DNA of 64,000 bases from Dryocola clanedunensis subsp. sulfonylureivorans (GTDB lineage Bacteria; Pseudomonadota; Gammaproteobacteria; Enterobacterales; Enterobacteriaceae): assembly GCF_016756775.1 (NCBI RefSeq), contig NZ_JAERMU010000002.1, positions 62,001 to 126,000 of the forward strand, read 5' to 3'. Shown in pieces: positions 25,444 to 36,041 of the stretch (its first letter is position 1; each line of letters begins with the position of its first letter). Under the pieces are notes generated by a model. The model saw only the letters and a program-made list of their open reading frames with translations. It ran no database searches and was not told the origin of the DNA. A program made the translations under genes and the position numbers.

Positions 25444-26868
25444 TTACTTTTTCTTCGCTTTCGGGTTTGGCAGGTCGGTGATGCTACCTTCGAAGATCTC
25501 GGCAGCCAGACCCACTGACTCGTGCAGAGTCGGGTGCGCATGGATGGTGAGCGCGATGTCTTCTGCGTCACAGCCCATTTCGATAGCCAGGCCAATCTCA
25601 CCTAACAGCTCGCCGCCGTTAGTCCCGACAATCGCACCACCGATAACACGGTGAGTCTCTTTGTCGAAGATTAGCTTGGTCATACCGTCTGCGCAGTCGG
25701 AAGCGATAGCACGGCCAGAAGCAGCCCACGGGAAGGTGGCGGTTTCGTAGCTGATGCCTTTCTCTTTCGCTTCTTTCTCGGTCAGGCCAACCCACGCAAC
25801 TTCTGGTTCAGTGTAAGCAATCGATGGGATTACTTTCGGGTCGAAGTAGTGCTTCATGCCGGCGATAACTTCCGCGGCAACGTGACCTTCGTGAACACCT
25901 TTGTGCGCCAGCATCGGCTGACCGACGATATCGCCGATTGCGTAGATGTGCGGCACGTTGGTGCGCATTTGTTTGTCGGTACGGATGAAGCCACGGTCGT
26001 CAACTTCAACGCCGGCAGCGCCCGCGTCCAGCAGCTTACCGTTAGGGACACGGCCGATAGCAACCAGCACCGCATCATAACGCTGCGCTTCTGCCGGGGC
26101 TTTTTTGCCTTCCATAGAGACGTAGATACCGTCTTCTTTGGCTTCAACGGCGGTCACTTTGGTTTCCAGCATCAGGTTGAACTGCTTGCTGATACGCTTG
26201 GTGAACACCTTAACCACGTCTTTATCGGCGGCAGGGATGACCTGGTCAAACATCTCGACCACGTCAATCTCTGAACCCAGCGCATGGTAAACGGTACCCA
26301 TCTCCAGACCGATGATTCCGCCGCCCATAACCAGCATGCGTTTTGGTACGGATTTCAGTTCCAGAGCGTCGGTGGAATCCCATACGCGCGGATCTTCATG
26401 CGGAATGAATGGCAGCTGAATCGGACGGGAACCCGCCGCGATAATCGCGTTATCAAAGTTGATGGTAGTCGGGCCGTTTTCACCTTCGACAACCAGAGTG
26501 TTAGCGCCGGTAAATTTACCCAGACCGTTAACGACCTTAACTTTACGACCTTTCGCCATACCGGACAGGCCACCAGTCAACTGGTTGATAACCTTCTCTT
26601 TCCAGGTACGGATTTTATCAATGTCGGTTTTCGGCTCGCCGAAAACGATGCCGTGCTCGGCCAAAGCTTTCGCTTCTTCGATAACTTTAGCAACGTGCAG
26701 CAGAGCTTTAGAAGGGATACAGCCAACGTTCAGACAAACACCACCAAGGGTGCTGTAACGTTCAACAATGACGGTCTCCAGACCTAAATCAGCGCAACGG
26801 AATGCAGCGGAGTAACCAGCAGGACCAGCCCCAAGTACCACGACCTGAGTTTTGATTTCAGTACTCAT
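25444..26868 (-). CDS. lpd: Dihydrolipoamide dehydrogenase (E3)
   Basis: FAD enzyme reoxidising dihydrolipoyl groups with NAD+, shared by the pyruvate and 2-oxoglutarate dehydrogenase complexes and glycine cleavage. It shows the FAD-binding VVLGAGPAGYSAA, the redox disulfide GGVCLNVGCIPSKAL, NAD-binding VMGGGIIGLEMG and the catalytic HAHPTLHES near the C-terminus. The 474 residues equal E. coli. Two ATG codons are adjacent; the second (26868) is better spaced from AAGAGG and matches homologues. It lies 218 bp downstream of aceF and probably also has its own promoter. Confidence 0.98.
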   Translation of the reverse strand: MSTEIKTQVVVLGAGPAGYSAAFRCADLGLETVIVERYSTLGGVCLNVGCIPSKALLHVAKVIEEAKALAEHGIVFGEPKTDIDKIRTWKEKVINQLTGGLSGMAKGRKVKVVNGLGKFTGANTLVVEGENGPTTINFDNAIIAAGSRPIQLPFIPHEDPRVWDSTDALELKSVPKRMLVMGGGIIGLEMGTVYHALGSEIDVVEMFDQVIPAADKDVVKVFTKRISKQFNLMLETKVTAVEAKEDGIYVSMEGKKAPAEAQRYDAVLVAIGRVPNGKLLDAGAAGVEVDDRGFIRTDKQMRTNVPHIYAIGDIVGQPMLAHKGVHEGHVAAEVIAGMKHYFDPKVIPSIAYTEPEVAWVGLTEKEAKEKGISYETATFPWAASGRAIASDCADGMTKLIFDKETHRVIGGAIVGTNGGELLGEIGLAIEMGCDAEDIALTIHAHPTLHESVGLAAEIFEGSITDLPNPKAKKK

Positions 26869-26962
26869 CATGACCTCTTAATTTATTTCCGGCGGGTCTG
26901 ACGTTATTTTTCTGATGTATCACAACGCCCATCATCCACCGGGACGTTCTATCCGCGTGCAG

Positions 26963-26979
26963 TTTACAAAATTGTTAAC
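26963..26979. promoter_or_regulatory. ArcA-like site upstream of lpd
   Basis: The plus-strand segment TTTACAAAATTGTTAAC reads on the minus strand as GTTAACAATTTTGTAAA, close to the ArcA direct-repeat consensus. It lies about 95-110 bp upstream of the lpd start. ArcA repression of lpd is known in E. coli; the site call is by eye only. Confidence 0.35.
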
Positions 26980-27054
26980 AATTTTGAAACAACAAACGGC
27001 AAACGTTTTGTCCTATGCAGCAGATAATCCCAGACAACATCATGAGATTATCAG

Positions 27055-27083
27055 AAAAAAGCCGACCAGCAGGCCGGCTTTTT
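27055..27083 (-). terminator. Terminator of the pdhR-aceEF operon
   Basis: GCCGGCC / GGTCGGC stem (one G-T pair) with a 4-nt loop. On the minus strand it is followed by TTTTTT, immediately after the aceF stop. Confidence 0.88.
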
Positions 27084-27086
27084 GGC

Positions 27087-28955
27087 TTACATCACCAGGC
27101 GACGAATATCTGCCAGGGTGTTGTTGATGATGGTAATAAAGCGCGCACCATCAGCACCGTCGATCACGCGGTGGTCGAAGGAGAGAGACATTGGCATCAT
27201 CAGACGCGGCACGAACTCTTTACCGTTCCACACAGGCTCCATCGCGGACTTGGAGACACCGAGGATAGCCACTTCCGGCGCGTTAACGATTGGCGCGAAG
27301 TGAGTTGTCCCGATACCGCCCAGGCTTGAGATAGTGAAGCAGCCGCCCTGCATTTCACCAGCGGTCAGCTTACCGTCACGGGCTTTCTTGGAGATAGCCA
27401 TCAGTTCACGGGACAGTTCAGTGATGCTCTTCTTGTTCACATCTTTGAACACCGGAACCACCAGGCCGTTTGGCGTATCAACCGCCACGCCGACGTTGAT
27501 GTATTTCTTCAGCGTCAGCTTCTGGCCGTCTTCGGACAGGGAGCTGTTAAAGCGAGGCATCTGCTCAAGTGCAGTTGCAACAGCCTTCATGATGAACACC
27601 ACAGGAGTGAACTTCACGTCCAGCTTACGCTTAGCCGCTTCTTCGTTCTGCTGTTTGCGGAACGCTTCCAGATCGGTGATATCGGTTTTGTCGAAGTGGG
27701 TAACGTGCGGGATCATCACCCAGTTACGGCTCAGGTTGGCACCAGAAATTTTCTGGATACGACCCATTTCCACTTCTTCGATTTCACCAAACTTGCTGAA
27801 GTCGACTTTCGGCCATGGCAGCATGCCAGGCAGACCGCCGCCCGTCGCTGCCGGAGCAGTTTCAGCGCGTTTAACAGCGTCTTTCACGTAAGCCTGAACG
27901 TCTTCGCGCAGGATACGGCCTTTACGACCAGTGCCCTTCACTTTCGCCAGGTTTACACCGAACTCGCGCGCCAGGCGGCGAATCAGCGGAGTCGCGTGGA
28001 CGTAAGCGTCGTTTTCAGCGAATTCAGTTTTGCCGGAAGCCGCAGCTGGTGCAGCCGCTGGTTTCTCAGCTTTTGCCGCAGGGGCCGGAGCCGCTGCTTC
28101 TTGCTTAGCCGCCGGAGCAGGCGCTGCGCCTTCAACTTCGAAGACCATGATCAGGGAGCCGGTAGACACTTTGTCGCCAGTGCTGATTTTGATCTCTTTA
28201 ACTACGCCCGCAAACGGAGCCGGCACTTCCATAGAAGCCTTGTCACCTTCAACGGTGATCAGTGACTGTTCAGCGGCAACTTTGTCGCCCACTTTCACCA
28301 TCACTTCGGTCACTTCTACTTCGTCACCGCCGATATCAGGCACGTTCACTTCTTTCGAGCCGGATGCCGCTGGCGCTGCTGCCGGAGCGGCTTCAGCTTT
28401 GGACTCTGTTGCAGCAGGTGCAGCACCCGCCACTTCGAAGACCATAATCAGGGAGCCGGTAGACACTTTGTCGCCGGTATTGATTTTGATCTCTTTCACA
28501 ACGCCTGCAAACGGCGCCGGGACTTCCATTGAAGCTTTGTCACCTTCAACGGTGATCAGAGACTGCTCTGCTTCAACTTTGTCGCCAACTTTAACCATGA
28601 TCTCGGTGACTTCTACTTCGTCACCGCCGATGTCCGGTACGTTCACTTCTTTTGCTGCCGCAGCCGCTGGTGCCGCTTCTTTCTTCTCTTCTGCCTGAGC
28701 AGGTGCAGCGGCTGCTGCACCTTCGGCGGAATCGAAAATCATGATCAGTTTGCCAGTCTCGGTTTTGTCGCCAACAGAGACTTTGATCTCTTTAACAACG
28801 CCAGCCTGAGGTGACGGAACTTCCATAGAGGCTTTGTCGCCTTCTACGGTGATCAGCGACTGTTCAGCTTCAACTTTGTCGCCCACTTTGACCAGGATCT
28901 CGGTGATTTCAACTTCATCAGCCCCGATGTCCGGTACGTTGATTTCGATAGCCAT
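27087..28955 (-). CDS. aceF: Dihydrolipoamide acetyltransferase (E2) of pyruvate dehydrogenase
   Basis: Core of the pyruvate dehydrogenase complex, moving acetyl groups from lipoyl lysines to CoA. Three N-terminal lipoyl domains (about 1-80, 103-180, 203-285) each carry [10 protein letters not shown]; the lipoylated residues include Lys41 and Lys140. Ala/Pro-rich hinges separate them. The peripheral subunit-binding domain follows ([17 protein letters not shown]), then the catalytic domain ending in [14 protein letters not shown] with the active-site His. The 622 residues are slightly shorter than the 630 of E. coli, by hinge differences. It lies 15 bp after aceE. Confidence 0.98.
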   Translation of the reverse strand: MAIEINVPDIGADEVEITEILVKVGDKVEAEQSLITVEGDKASMEVPSPQAGVVKEIKVSVGDKTETGKLIMIFDSAEGAAAAAPAQAEEKKEAAPAAAAAKEVNVPDIGGDEVEVTEIMVKVGDKVEAEQSLITVEGDKASMEVPAPFAGVVKEIKINTGDKVSTGSLIMVFEVAGAAPAATESKAEAAPAAAPAASGSKEVNVPDIGGDEVEVTEVMVKVGDKVAAEQSLITVEGDKASMEVPAPFAGVVKEIKISTGDKVSTGSLIMVFEVEGAAPAPAAKQEAAAPAPAAKAEKPAAAPAAASGKTEFAENDAYVHATPLIRRLAREFGVNLAKVKGTGRKGRILREDVQAYVKDAVKRAETAPAATGGGLPGMLPWPKVDFSKFGEIEEVEMGRIQKISGANLSRNWVMIPHVTHFDKTDITDLEAFRKQQNEEAAKRKLDVKFTPVVFIMKAVATALEQMPRFNSSLSEDGQKLTLKKYINVGVAVDTPNGLVVPVFKDVNKKSITELSRELMAISKKARDGKLTAGEMQGGCFTISSLGGIGTTHFAPIVNAPEVAILGVSKSAMEPVWNGKEFVPRLMMPMSLSFDHRVIDGADGARFITIINNTLADIRRLVM

Positions 28956-28970
28956 TATCTTCTTTACCTC

Positions 28971-31634
28971 TTACGCCAGACGCGGGTTAACTTTATCTGC
29001 ATCGATATTGAATTTAGTGATGGCTTCCGCTACCACTTTCTTATCGATTTCACCACGTTTAGCCAGCTCGCCCAGCGCGGCAACAACCACGTAGGATGAG
29101 TCAACTTCAAAGTGGTGACGCAGGTTTTCGCGGCTGTCTGAACGACCGAAGCCATCAGTGCCCAGTACGCGGTAGTCGCTTGCCGGGATGAAGTTACGGA
29201 TCTGCTCAGCGAACAGTTTCATATAGTCAGTAGATGCCACCGCTGGTGCATCGCTCAGAACCTGAGCAACGTACGGTACGCGTGGTTCTTCAGTTGGGTG
29301 CAGCATGTTCCAGCGCTCACAGTCCTGACCGTCACGGGCCAGTTCGGTGAAGGAGGTGACGCTGAATACGTCAGAGCCTACGCCGTAGTCTTTAGCCAGG
29401 ATCTGCGCTGCTTCACGTACGTGACGCAGGATAGAACCAGAGCCCATCAGCTGAACTTTACCTTTGCTACCTTCAACGGTTTCCAGTTTGTAGATACCTT
29501 TACGGATACCTTCTTCCGCACCCTGCGGCATCGCAGGCATGTGGTAGTTTTCGTTGAGGGTCGTGATGTAGTAGTAAATGTTCTCTTGTGCTTCACCGTA
29601 CATACGCTCCAGACCGTCATGCATGATGACAGCCACTTCGTAAGCGTAAGAAGGATCGTAAGAGATACAGTTCGGGATAGTCAGAGACTGAATATGGCTA
29701 TGGCCATCTTCGTGCTGCAGACCTTCACCGTTCAGGGTGGTACGACCGGAAGTCCCGCCTACCAGGAAGCCACGTGCCTGCTGGTCACCTGCTGCCCAGC
29801 ACAGGTCGCCGATACGCTGGAAACCGAACATGGAGTAGTAGATGTAGAACGGAATCATCGGCAGGTTGTTGGTGCTGTAAGAGGTCGCAGCAGCCAGCCA
29901 GGAAGAACCTGCGCCCAGCTCGTTGATACCTTCCTGCAGGATCTGACCTTTCTCGTCTTCTTTGTAGTAAGCAACCTGCTCACGGTCCTGCGGGGTGTAC
30001 TGCTGGCCGTTAGGGCTGTAAATACCAATCTGACGGAACAGGCCTTCCATACCGAAGGTACGCGCTTCATCGGCGATGATTGGAACCAGACGGTCTTTGA
30101 TAGACGGGTTCTTCAGCATCACGTTCAGGGCACGAACGAAAGCGATAGTGGTGGAGATCTCTTTGTTCTGCTCTTCCAGCAGCTGGCTGAAGTCTTCAAG
30201 CTTAGGCAGCTCAAGCTTCTCGGTGAACTTAGGCATACGAGAAGGCAGGTAGCCGTTCAGCTTTTCACGCTGGCCATGCAGGTAGTTGTACTCTTCGCTA
30301 CCTTCTTCAAACTTAACGTATGGCAGTTTTTCGAGATCGGCATCAGTCACAGGCACGTTGAAACGGTCACGCACGTAACGCACGCCTTCCATGTTCATTT
30401 TCTTAACCTGGTGAGCGATGTTTTTCCCTTCGGCGGTATCACCCATGCCATACCCTTTAATGGTATGAGCCAGGATCACAGTTGCTTTGCCTTTGGTTTC
30501 CTGCGCTTTTTTCAGTGCAGCGTAGACTTTCTTCGGATCGTGGCCACCACGGTTCAGGGCCCAGATCTGCTCGTCAGTCCAGTCAGCGACCAGTGCTGCA
30601 GTCTCCGGGTATTTACCGAAGAAGTGCTCACGCACATATGCGCCGTTTTTGGATTTGAAGGTCTGATAGTCGCCGTCAACGGTTTCGTTCATCAGCTGAA
30701 TCAGTTTACCGCTGGTATCTTTACGCAGCAGCTCGTCCCAACGGGCACCCCACATCACTTTGATCACGTTCCAGCCGGCGCCCGCGAAGATGCCTTCCAG
30801 TTCGTTAATGATTTTGCCGTTGCCGGTGACCGGGCCGTCAAGACGCTGCAGGTTACAGTTGATGACGAAGCACAGGTTGTCCAGTTTTTCACGAGTCGCG
30901 ATAGTGATGGCGCCTTTAGATTCAGGCTCATCCATCTCGCCGTCGCCCAGGAACGCGTAAACGCGCTGAGCGGAGGTGTCTTTCAGACCACGGTGCTCCA
31001 GGTATTTCTGGAATTTAGCCTGATAAATCGCACCGATTGGACCCAGACCCATAGAGACGGTCGGGAACTGCCAGAACTCAGGCATCAGTTTCGGGTGCGG
31101 ATAAGAAGACAGACCGTTGCCGTGAACTTCCTGACGGAAGTTGTTCATCTGCTCTTCAGTCAGACGACCTTCCAGGAAGGCACGTGCGTAAACGCCCGGA
31201 GAGATGTGGCCCTGGAAGTACACCAGATCGCCGCCATCTTTTTCTGTGCGAGCACGGAAGAAGTGGTTGAAGCACACATCATAGACAGTTGCGGAAGACT
31301 GGAAGGATGCCATGTGGCCACCCAGCTCGAGGTCTTTTTTAGACGCACGCAGCACGGTCATGATGGCGTTCCAGCGGATAGCAGAACGAATACGGCGTTC
31401 CAGCTCCAGATTGCCCGGATATTCCGGCTCATCTTCAACGGCAATAGTGTTTACGTAGTTGGCTGCACCTGTGCCAGCTGCCACTTTAACGCCGCCTTTG
31501 CGGGCTTCGGACAATAGCTGGTCGATGAGATACTGAGCACGCTCAACACCTTCTTCACGGATGACCGATTCGATCGCCTGTTGCCAGTCGCGAGTTTCGA
31601 TCGGATCCACGTCATTTGGGAAACGTTCTGACAT
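28971..31634 (-). CDS. aceE: Pyruvate dehydrogenase E1 component
   Basis: Homodimeric thiamine-diphosphate E1 that decarboxylates pyruvate and acetylates the lipoyl groups of AceF. The 887 residues equal the E. coli length. The ThDP motif starts FLGDGEMDEPESKGAI and ends with the conserved Asn region CFVINCNLQRLDGPV; HHFEVDSSYVVVAAL and VLGTDGFGRSDSRENL are near the C-terminus. It is the second gene of pdhR-aceE-aceF, read from the PdhR-controlled promoter, with a 143-bp gap after pdhR holding inverted repeats. Confidence 0.98.
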   Translation of the reverse strand: MSERFPNDVDPIETRDWQQAIESVIREEGVERAQYLIDQLLSEARKGGVKVAAGTGAANYVNTIAVEDEPEYPGNLELERRIRSAIRWNAIMTVLRASKKDLELGGHMASFQSSATVYDVCFNHFFRARTEKDGGDLVYFQGHISPGVYARAFLEGRLTEEQMNNFRQEVHGNGLSSYPHPKLMPEFWQFPTVSMGLGPIGAIYQAKFQKYLEHRGLKDTSAQRVYAFLGDGEMDEPESKGAITIATREKLDNLCFVINCNLQRLDGPVTGNGKIINELEGIFAGAGWNVIKVMWGARWDELLRKDTSGKLIQLMNETVDGDYQTFKSKNGAYVREHFFGKYPETAALVADWTDEQIWALNRGGHDPKKVYAALKKAQETKGKATVILAHTIKGYGMGDTAEGKNIAHQVKKMNMEGVRYVRDRFNVPVTDADLEKLPYVKFEEGSEEYNYLHGQREKLNGYLPSRMPKFTEKLELPKLEDFSQLLEEQNKEISTTIAFVRALNVMLKNPSIKDRLVPIIADEARTFGMEGLFRQIGIYSPNGQQYTPQDREQVAYYKEDEKGQILQEGINELGAGSSWLAAATSYSTNNLPMIPFYIYYSMFGFQRIGDLCWAAGDQQARGFLVGGTSGRTTLNGEGLQHEDGHSHIQSLTIPNCISYDPSYAYEVAVIMHDGLERMYGEAQENIYYYITTLNENYHMPAMPQGAEEGIRKGIYKLETVEGSKGKVQLMGSGSILRHVREAAQILAKDYGVGSDVFSVTSFTELARDGQDCERWNMLHPTEEPRVPYVAQVLSDAPAVASTDYMKLFAEQIRNFIPASDYRVLGTDGFGRSDSRENLRHHFEVDSSYVVVAALGELAKRGEIDKKVVAEAITKFNIDADKVNPRLA

Positions 31635-31777
31635 GGGTGGTATTCCTTATCTGTGTCTAATACGTTGATTATCTGGAACCTGTCCCATTGCGCTTTCCTT
31701 GAAAAAACACAATAAGACAGGTTCTGCGTTTAGTTGCCGCGCTCTAAGAATGGCGCTTAGAGCCAGAAATCTGGCCC

Positions 31778-32542
31778 TTATTCCTTACGTTGCTGAAGGC
31801 GGCGCAGAGAACGTTCACGACGGCTCTCTTCACGGCTGCGATCCAGCAATATTTCCTCAATAAACGCCAGGTGACGGTGCGACGCTTCACGCGCCTGCTC
31901 CGGCTGACGAGCCATAATCGCCGCAAAAATGCTGGCGCGATGGCTGCTCACTTGCGCCAGCATTTCGCGACGCGCGTAGAGCAATTCAAAATTCTGACGA
32001 ACATTTTGTTCGAGCATTGGCGACATACAGCGCAACAAGTGTAGTAGTACAACGTTGTGTGCGGCTTCCGTTACTGCAATTTGGTACTGCATAACGGCAT
32101 CGGATTCGACGTCTAAATCGCCGGACTCCTGGGCCTGCTGAATAGCAATATGGCAATCGCCGATGCGTTTGAGATCTTCATCCGTACCACGCAATGCAGC
32201 GTAATACGCAGCAATCCCTTCCAGGGCATGGCGGGTTTCAAGCAGGTCAAACTGGGATTCGGGATGGTCAGAAAGCAGCTCTACAAGCGGATCGCTTAAG
32301 CTCTGCCAGAGGCTGTTTTGGACAAAAGTACCACCGCCCTGCCGACGAAGCAGAAGTCCTTTGGCCTCGAGACGCTGGATAGCTTCACGGAGGGAAGGAC
32401 GAGAAACGTCAAACTGCTTTGCCAGTTCACGTTCGGGTGGGAGTTTTTCGCCGGGACGCAAGGTGCCCTCAAGGATGAGAAACTCCAACTGCTGCTCAAT
32501 CACATCGGATAATTTTGGTTGGCGGATTTTGCTGTAGGCCAT
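31778..32542 (-). CDS. pdhR: Pyruvate-responsive repressor PdhR
   Basis: GntR/FadR-family repressor of pdhR-aceEF-lpd, released by pyruvate. The N-terminal winged helix (about 8-75) shows [20 protein letters not shown] and [17 protein letters not shown], then GGGTFV. The C-terminal FCD ligand domain contains the metal-binding His residues in the [10 protein letters not shown] segment. The 254 residues equal E. coli. It is first gene of its operon, and its operator lies at 32575-32591, so it is autoregulated. It diverges from aroP. Confidence 0.97.
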   Translation of the reverse strand: MAYSKIRQPKLSDVIEQQLEFLILEGTLRPGEKLPPERELAKQFDVSRPSLREAIQRLEAKGLLLRRQGGGTFVQNSLWQSLSDPLVELLSDHPESQFDLLETRHALEGIAAYYAALRGTDEDLKRIGDCHIAIQQAQESGDLDVESDAVMQYQIAVTEAAHNVVLLHLLRCMSPMLEQNVRQNFELLYARREMLAQVSSHRASIFAAIMARQPEQAREASHRHLAFIEEILLDRSREESRRERSLRRLQQRKE

Positions 32543-32574
32543 TCTTCCCTATCTCTGCCATTTAGCCCAGAGTC

Positions 32575-32591
32575 AATTGGTATGACCAATT
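32575..32591. promoter_or_regulatory. PdhR operator
   Basis: AATTGGTATGACCAATT is a near-perfect 17-bp palindrome matching the PdhR consensus (ATTGGT-N3-ACCAAT). It lies 33 bp upstream of the pdhR start, where the E. coli operator sits just past the transcription start. Confidence 0.92.
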
Positions 32592-33096
32592 TCACATTCG
32601 TGACGCTAAAGTAACAAAGTATTCACCTTCTGTCCATCCTGGTTTTGATTGAAATCAGTAAAGCGGGCACATTTTAACAACATCACAGAAGTACCGTTTC
32701 ATACATGTAACTTTGCACAAATTTTACGTTTACCACCGCCGCCGGAAATTTAACCTTAAGGAAACGTAAGAATCTGCGTTAATTTGCAAGTCGAACCGAT
32801 TCAACAGCTTAAAAAATGAATATAAATTCAAAACCACCGCTTATTTTTGGCCAATCGTTGTTAACTGAGAGAGCCCGCTATATTTAACGCTGTTCTCTTT
32901 TTATCCAACTCGTCACAGCAATAAGAGAAAGCAGGTGCAAACACAGGCGCTTACCACTATTCTTGGCGCTGCGGTAGTCCATTAAGCAAAATACTGGAAT
33001 TAACAACCGTAAAATAAAGACTACACCTTACGGAATCACAAAATTACACACGCCGTTACGAGCGTATAAGAACAACCACAATCACGAGGTTTATCG
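32592..33096. promoter_or_regulatory. pdhR-aroP divergent intergenic region
   Basis: Together with the PdhR box this is a 554-bp A/T-rich gap holding the pdhR promoter and the leader and promoter of aroP. In E. coli aroP is TyrR-controlled. I found only weak TGTAAN6-like sequences near 32706 and do not call TyrR boxes. A 17-codon GTG frame at 32935-32985 has no convincing ribosome binding site. aroP has CACGAGG upstream of its start. Confidence 0.5.
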
Positions 33097-34470
33097 ATGG
33101 ATGCTCATCAGCAGGGCGGCGACACGCTAAAGCGCGGCCTCAAAAACCGCCATATTCAGCTCATCGCTTTAGGTGGAGCTATCGGGACGGGCCTGTTTCT
33201 CGGCAGCGCGTCCGTTATTCAGTCGGCGGGGCCGGGGATTATTCTCGGTTACGCAATCGCTGGATTTATTGCATTTTTGATTATGCGCCAGCTCGGCGAG
33301 ATGGTCGTTGAAGAGCCCGTAGCCGGTTCATTCAGCCATTTTGCCTACAAATACTGGGGCGGTTTCGCGGGCTTTGCTTCCGGCTGGAACTACTGGGTGC
33401 TTTACGTACTGGTAGCGATGGCAGAGCTGACCGCAGTGGGTAAGTACGTGCAGTTCTGGTGGCCTGAAATTCCAACCTGGGCTTCCGCTGCCGCCTTCTT
33501 CGTGCTGATCAACGCCATCAACCTCACCAACGTTAAAGTGTTTGGCGAAATGGAGTTTTGGTTTGCCATCATTAAAGTTGTCGCCGTTGTCGCCATGATT
33601 CTCTTCGGCGGCTGGCTGCTGTTCAGCGATACCGCAGGGCCACAGGCCACGGTGCGCAACCTCTGGGAACAGGGCGGGTTCTTGCCACACGGCATGACGG
33701 GGCTGGTCATGATGATGGCCATTATTATGTTCTCTTTCGGTGGCCTGGAGCTGGTTGGTATTACCGCCGCCGAAGCCGACAATCCTGAAGTTAGCATTCC
33801 AAAAGCCACTAACCAGGTTATCTACCGGATCCTGATTTTCTATGTGGGCTCGCTGGCCGTTCTGCTGTCCCTGATGCCGTGGACCCGCGTTACTGCCGAC
33901 ACCAGCCCGTTCGTGCTTATCTTCCACGAACTGGGAGATTCGTTTGTCGCCAACGCGCTGAACATCGTTATTCTGACGGCTGCGCTGTCGGTGTATAACA
34001 GCTGCGTTTACTGTAACAGCCGCATGCTGTTCGGCCTGGCGCAACAGGGCAACGCCCCGAAAGCACTGCTGAAAGTTGATAAGCGTGGCGTGCCGGTGAC
34101 CACTATCCTGGTTTCGGCTGTTGCTACCGCTCTGTGCGTACTGATCAACTATCTGATGCCGGGTGAAGCCTTTGGCCTGCTGATGGCGCTGGTTGTTTCT
34201 GCACTGGTTATCAACTGGGCGATGATAAGCCTCGCGCATATCAAGTTCCGCCGTAAGAAAGATCAGCAGGGTGTGAAGACCCGTTTCCCTGCCCTCTTCT
34301 ACCCGTTTGGGAACTGGGTCTGCCTGTTGTTCATGGCCGCGATTCTGGTGATTATGGCGATTACGCCGGGCATGGCAATCTCCGTATGGCTGATCCCTGT
34401 CTGGGTGCTGATCCTCGCCGTTGGTTACTGGGTTAAAACTCAGCAAAGCCGGAAATCTGTAAAAGCCTGA
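33097..34470 (+). CDS. aroP: Aromatic amino acid permease AroP
   Basis: Inner-membrane proton symporter for Phe, Tyr and Trp of the APC family. The 457 residues have twelve hydrophobic segments. The N-terminal family motif is seen as IQLIALGGAIGTGLFLGSAS, and EMVVEEPVAGSFSHFAYKYW and NSCVYCNSRMLFGLAQQGNA are also typical of the AroP/PheP group. ATG 33097 has GAGG about 10 nt upstream. It is divergent from pdhR and followed by a strong terminator. Confidence 0.95.
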   Translation: MDAHQQGGDTLKRGLKNRHIQLIALGGAIGTGLFLGSASVIQSAGPGIILGYAIAGFIAFLIMRQLGEMVVEEPVAGSFSHFAYKYWGGFAGFASGWNYWVLYVLVAMAELTAVGKYVQFWWPEIPTWASAAAFFVLINAINLTNVKVFGEMEFWFAIIKVVAVVAMILFGGWLLFSDTAGPQATVRNLWEQGGFLPHGMTGLVMMMAIIMFSFGGLELVGITAAEADNPEVSIPKATNQVIYRILIFYVGSLAVLLSLMPWTRVTADTSPFVLIFHELGDSFVANALNIVILTAALSVYNSCVYCNSRMLFGLAQQGNAPKALLKVDKRGVPVTTILVSAVATALCVLINYLMPGEAFGLLMALVVSALVINWAMISLAHIKFRRKKDQQGVKTRFPALFYPFGNWVCLLFMAAILVIMAITPGMAISVWLIPVWVLILAVGYWVKTQQSRKSVKA

Positions 34471-34484
34471 TGTTCTGTGTTTTA

Positions 34485-34514
34485 AAAGCGCCCGGCCAGC
34501 CCGGGCGCTTTGTT
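34485..34514 (+). terminator. Terminator of aroP
   Basis: AAAGCGCCCGG / CCGGGCGCTTT stem of 11 bp with a 5-nt loop, followed by GTT. It lies 14 bp after the aroP stop. Confidence 0.88.
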
Positions 34515-34634
34515 ATCTGCCTCACACTTTCCCTTTCATGACACGATTGTCCATCCCTTCGACGAATTACTGCTGCACGATTCCGACCTATCAAGCCAAT
34601 ACTCTTGTCCATATTCAGTTCAGGAGTGTTGTCG

Positions 34635-36041
34635 ATGGAAAACGGTAAATTATCTGTACGCGAAAAAATCGGCTACGGTATGGGCGATGCCGGGTGCAAC
34701 ATGATTGGCGGCGCCATCATGCTGTTTCTTAATTATTTTTATACTGATGTATTTGGATTGGCCCCGGCGCTGGTCGGCGTACTGCTGTTATCCGTGCGGG
34801 TGATTGATGCCGTAACCGACCCGATTATGGGGGCTATCGCCGATCGTACTACTTCACGCTGGGGAAGATTTCGTCCTTATCTGCTGTGGATTTCCCTGCC
34901 GTATGTTCTGTTTAGCGTGCTGATGTTCACTACCCCGGAGTGGAGCTACAATAGCAAGGTTGTCTATGCCTTCGTGACCTATTTCCTTATGTCACTCACC
35001 TATACCGCCATCAACATTCCTTACTGCTCGCTGGGCGGCGTAATAACGGCCGATCCGCATGAGCGCGTGGCCTGCCAGTCATACCGCTTCTTTATGGTGG
35101 GTATTGCGACCCTGATCCTCTCCTCCACCCTGCTGCCAATGGCGGACTGGTTTGGCGGCGCGGATAAGGCCAAAGGGTATCAAATGTCGATGGGCGTGAT
35201 GGCGATCATCGCGCTCTTCATGTTCCTGTTCTGCTTCGCCACGGTGAAAGAGCGTATTAAGCCGGCCATCCCGTCGAAACATGCTTTGAAGGCCGACCTG
35301 AAAGATGTGTGGAAAAACGACCAGTGGGTGCGGATCCTGCTGCTAACCTTCTGCAACGTGTGTCCCGGCTTTATTCGTATGGCCGCCACCATGTACTACG
35401 TAACATGGGTGATGGAAAAATCCACTTCGTTTGCGAGCATGTTTATCAGCCTTGGCGTGGTCGGCATGATGATTGGTAGCGCGCTGGCAAAACCGCTTAC
35501 CGATAAATACTGCAAGCTCAAAGTGTTCTTCTGGACAAATATCATTCTCACCCTTTTCTCCTGCGGCTTCTATTTCCTTGACCCGCATGCCACCACGCTG
35601 ATTCTGGTCGCCTATTTCGTACTGAACATCCTGCATCAGCTTCCTTCCCCGCTTCACTGGTCGCTGATGGCCGACGTTGACGATTACGGCGAATGGAAAA
35701 CCGGCAAACGCATCACCGGGATCAGCTTTTCCGGCAACCTGTTCTTCCTTAAATGCGGCCTGGCCGTGGCGGGCGCGATGGTTGGCTTCCTGCTCTCCTG
35801 GTATGGTTATGATGCGAGCTTAAAACAACAGGGGCCGGAAGCGCTTAACGGCATCGTGATGCTGTTTACTATTATCCCCGGCGTGGGCTATCTCATCACC
35901 GCGGGCGTGGTCCGCCTGCTGAAAGTCGATCGTGAATTGATGAAACAAATTCAGTTGGATCTGGAAAAACGCCGCATCAGCTACCGCGAGCTAAACGATC
36001 GCCCGGAGATCCACCCAACTGAAAACCTGAGGAACGTGTAA
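34635..36041 (+). CDS. GPH-family sugar (oligosaccharide) symporter
   Basis: A 468-residue major-facilitator protein of the glycoside-pentoside-hexuronide cation symporter family, similar in layout to YagG/YicJ/XynT-type transporters. It has twelve hydrophobic segments. Family hallmarks are REKIGYGMGDAGCN, the DAVTDPIMGAIADRT loop and RWGRFRPYLLW. The C-terminal tail is hydrophilic. ATG 34635 has CAGGAG 7-14 nt ahead; an in-frame ATG at 34605 is not supported by homologous N-termini. The stop overlaps the GH43 gene start by one base (TAATG). The pair is expected to import and cut an arabinose- or xylose-containing oligosaccharide (inference). It is absent from this place in E. coli. Confidence 0.9.
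   Translation: MENGKLSVREKIGYGMGDAGCNMIGGAIMLFLNYFYTDVFGLAPALVGVLLLSVRVIDAVTDPIMGAIADRTTSRWGRFRPYLLWISLPYVLFSVLMFTTPEWSYNSKVVYAFVTYFLMSLTYTAINIPYCSLGGVITADPHERVACQSYRFFMVGIATLILSSTLLPMADWFGGADKAKGYQMSMGVMAIIALFMFLFCFATVKERIKPAIPSKHALKADLKDVWKNDQWVRILLLTFCNVCPGFIRMAATMYYVTWVMEKSTSFASMFISLGVVGMMIGSALAKPLTDKYCKLKVFFWTNIILTLFSCGFYFLDPHATTLILVAYFVLNILHQLPSPLHWSLMADVDDYGEWKTGKRITGISFSGNLFFLKCGLAVAGAMVGFLLSWYGYDASLKQQGPEALNGIVMLFTIIPGVGYLITAGVVRLLKVDRELMKQIQLDLEKRRISYRELNDRPEIHPTENLRNV

Noticed and set aside
29298-31517. 739-codon open frame on the plus strand
   Set aside because: Lies wholly antisense to aceE; it is a frame shadow caused by strong codon bias and has no family features.
32700-32730. 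TyrR-box-like TGTAA sequence upstream of aroP
   Set aside because: Only one half-site matches well; too weak to call although TyrR control is known in E. coli.
32935-32985. 17-codon GTG frame upstream of aroP, possible leader peptide
   Set aside because: No convincing ribosome binding site, no run of aromatic codons and no attenuator hairpin seen.
33328-34446. 372-codon open frame on the minus strand
   Set aside because: Antisense to aroP; Asn/His/Gln-rich composition typical of a shadow of a membrane protein gene.
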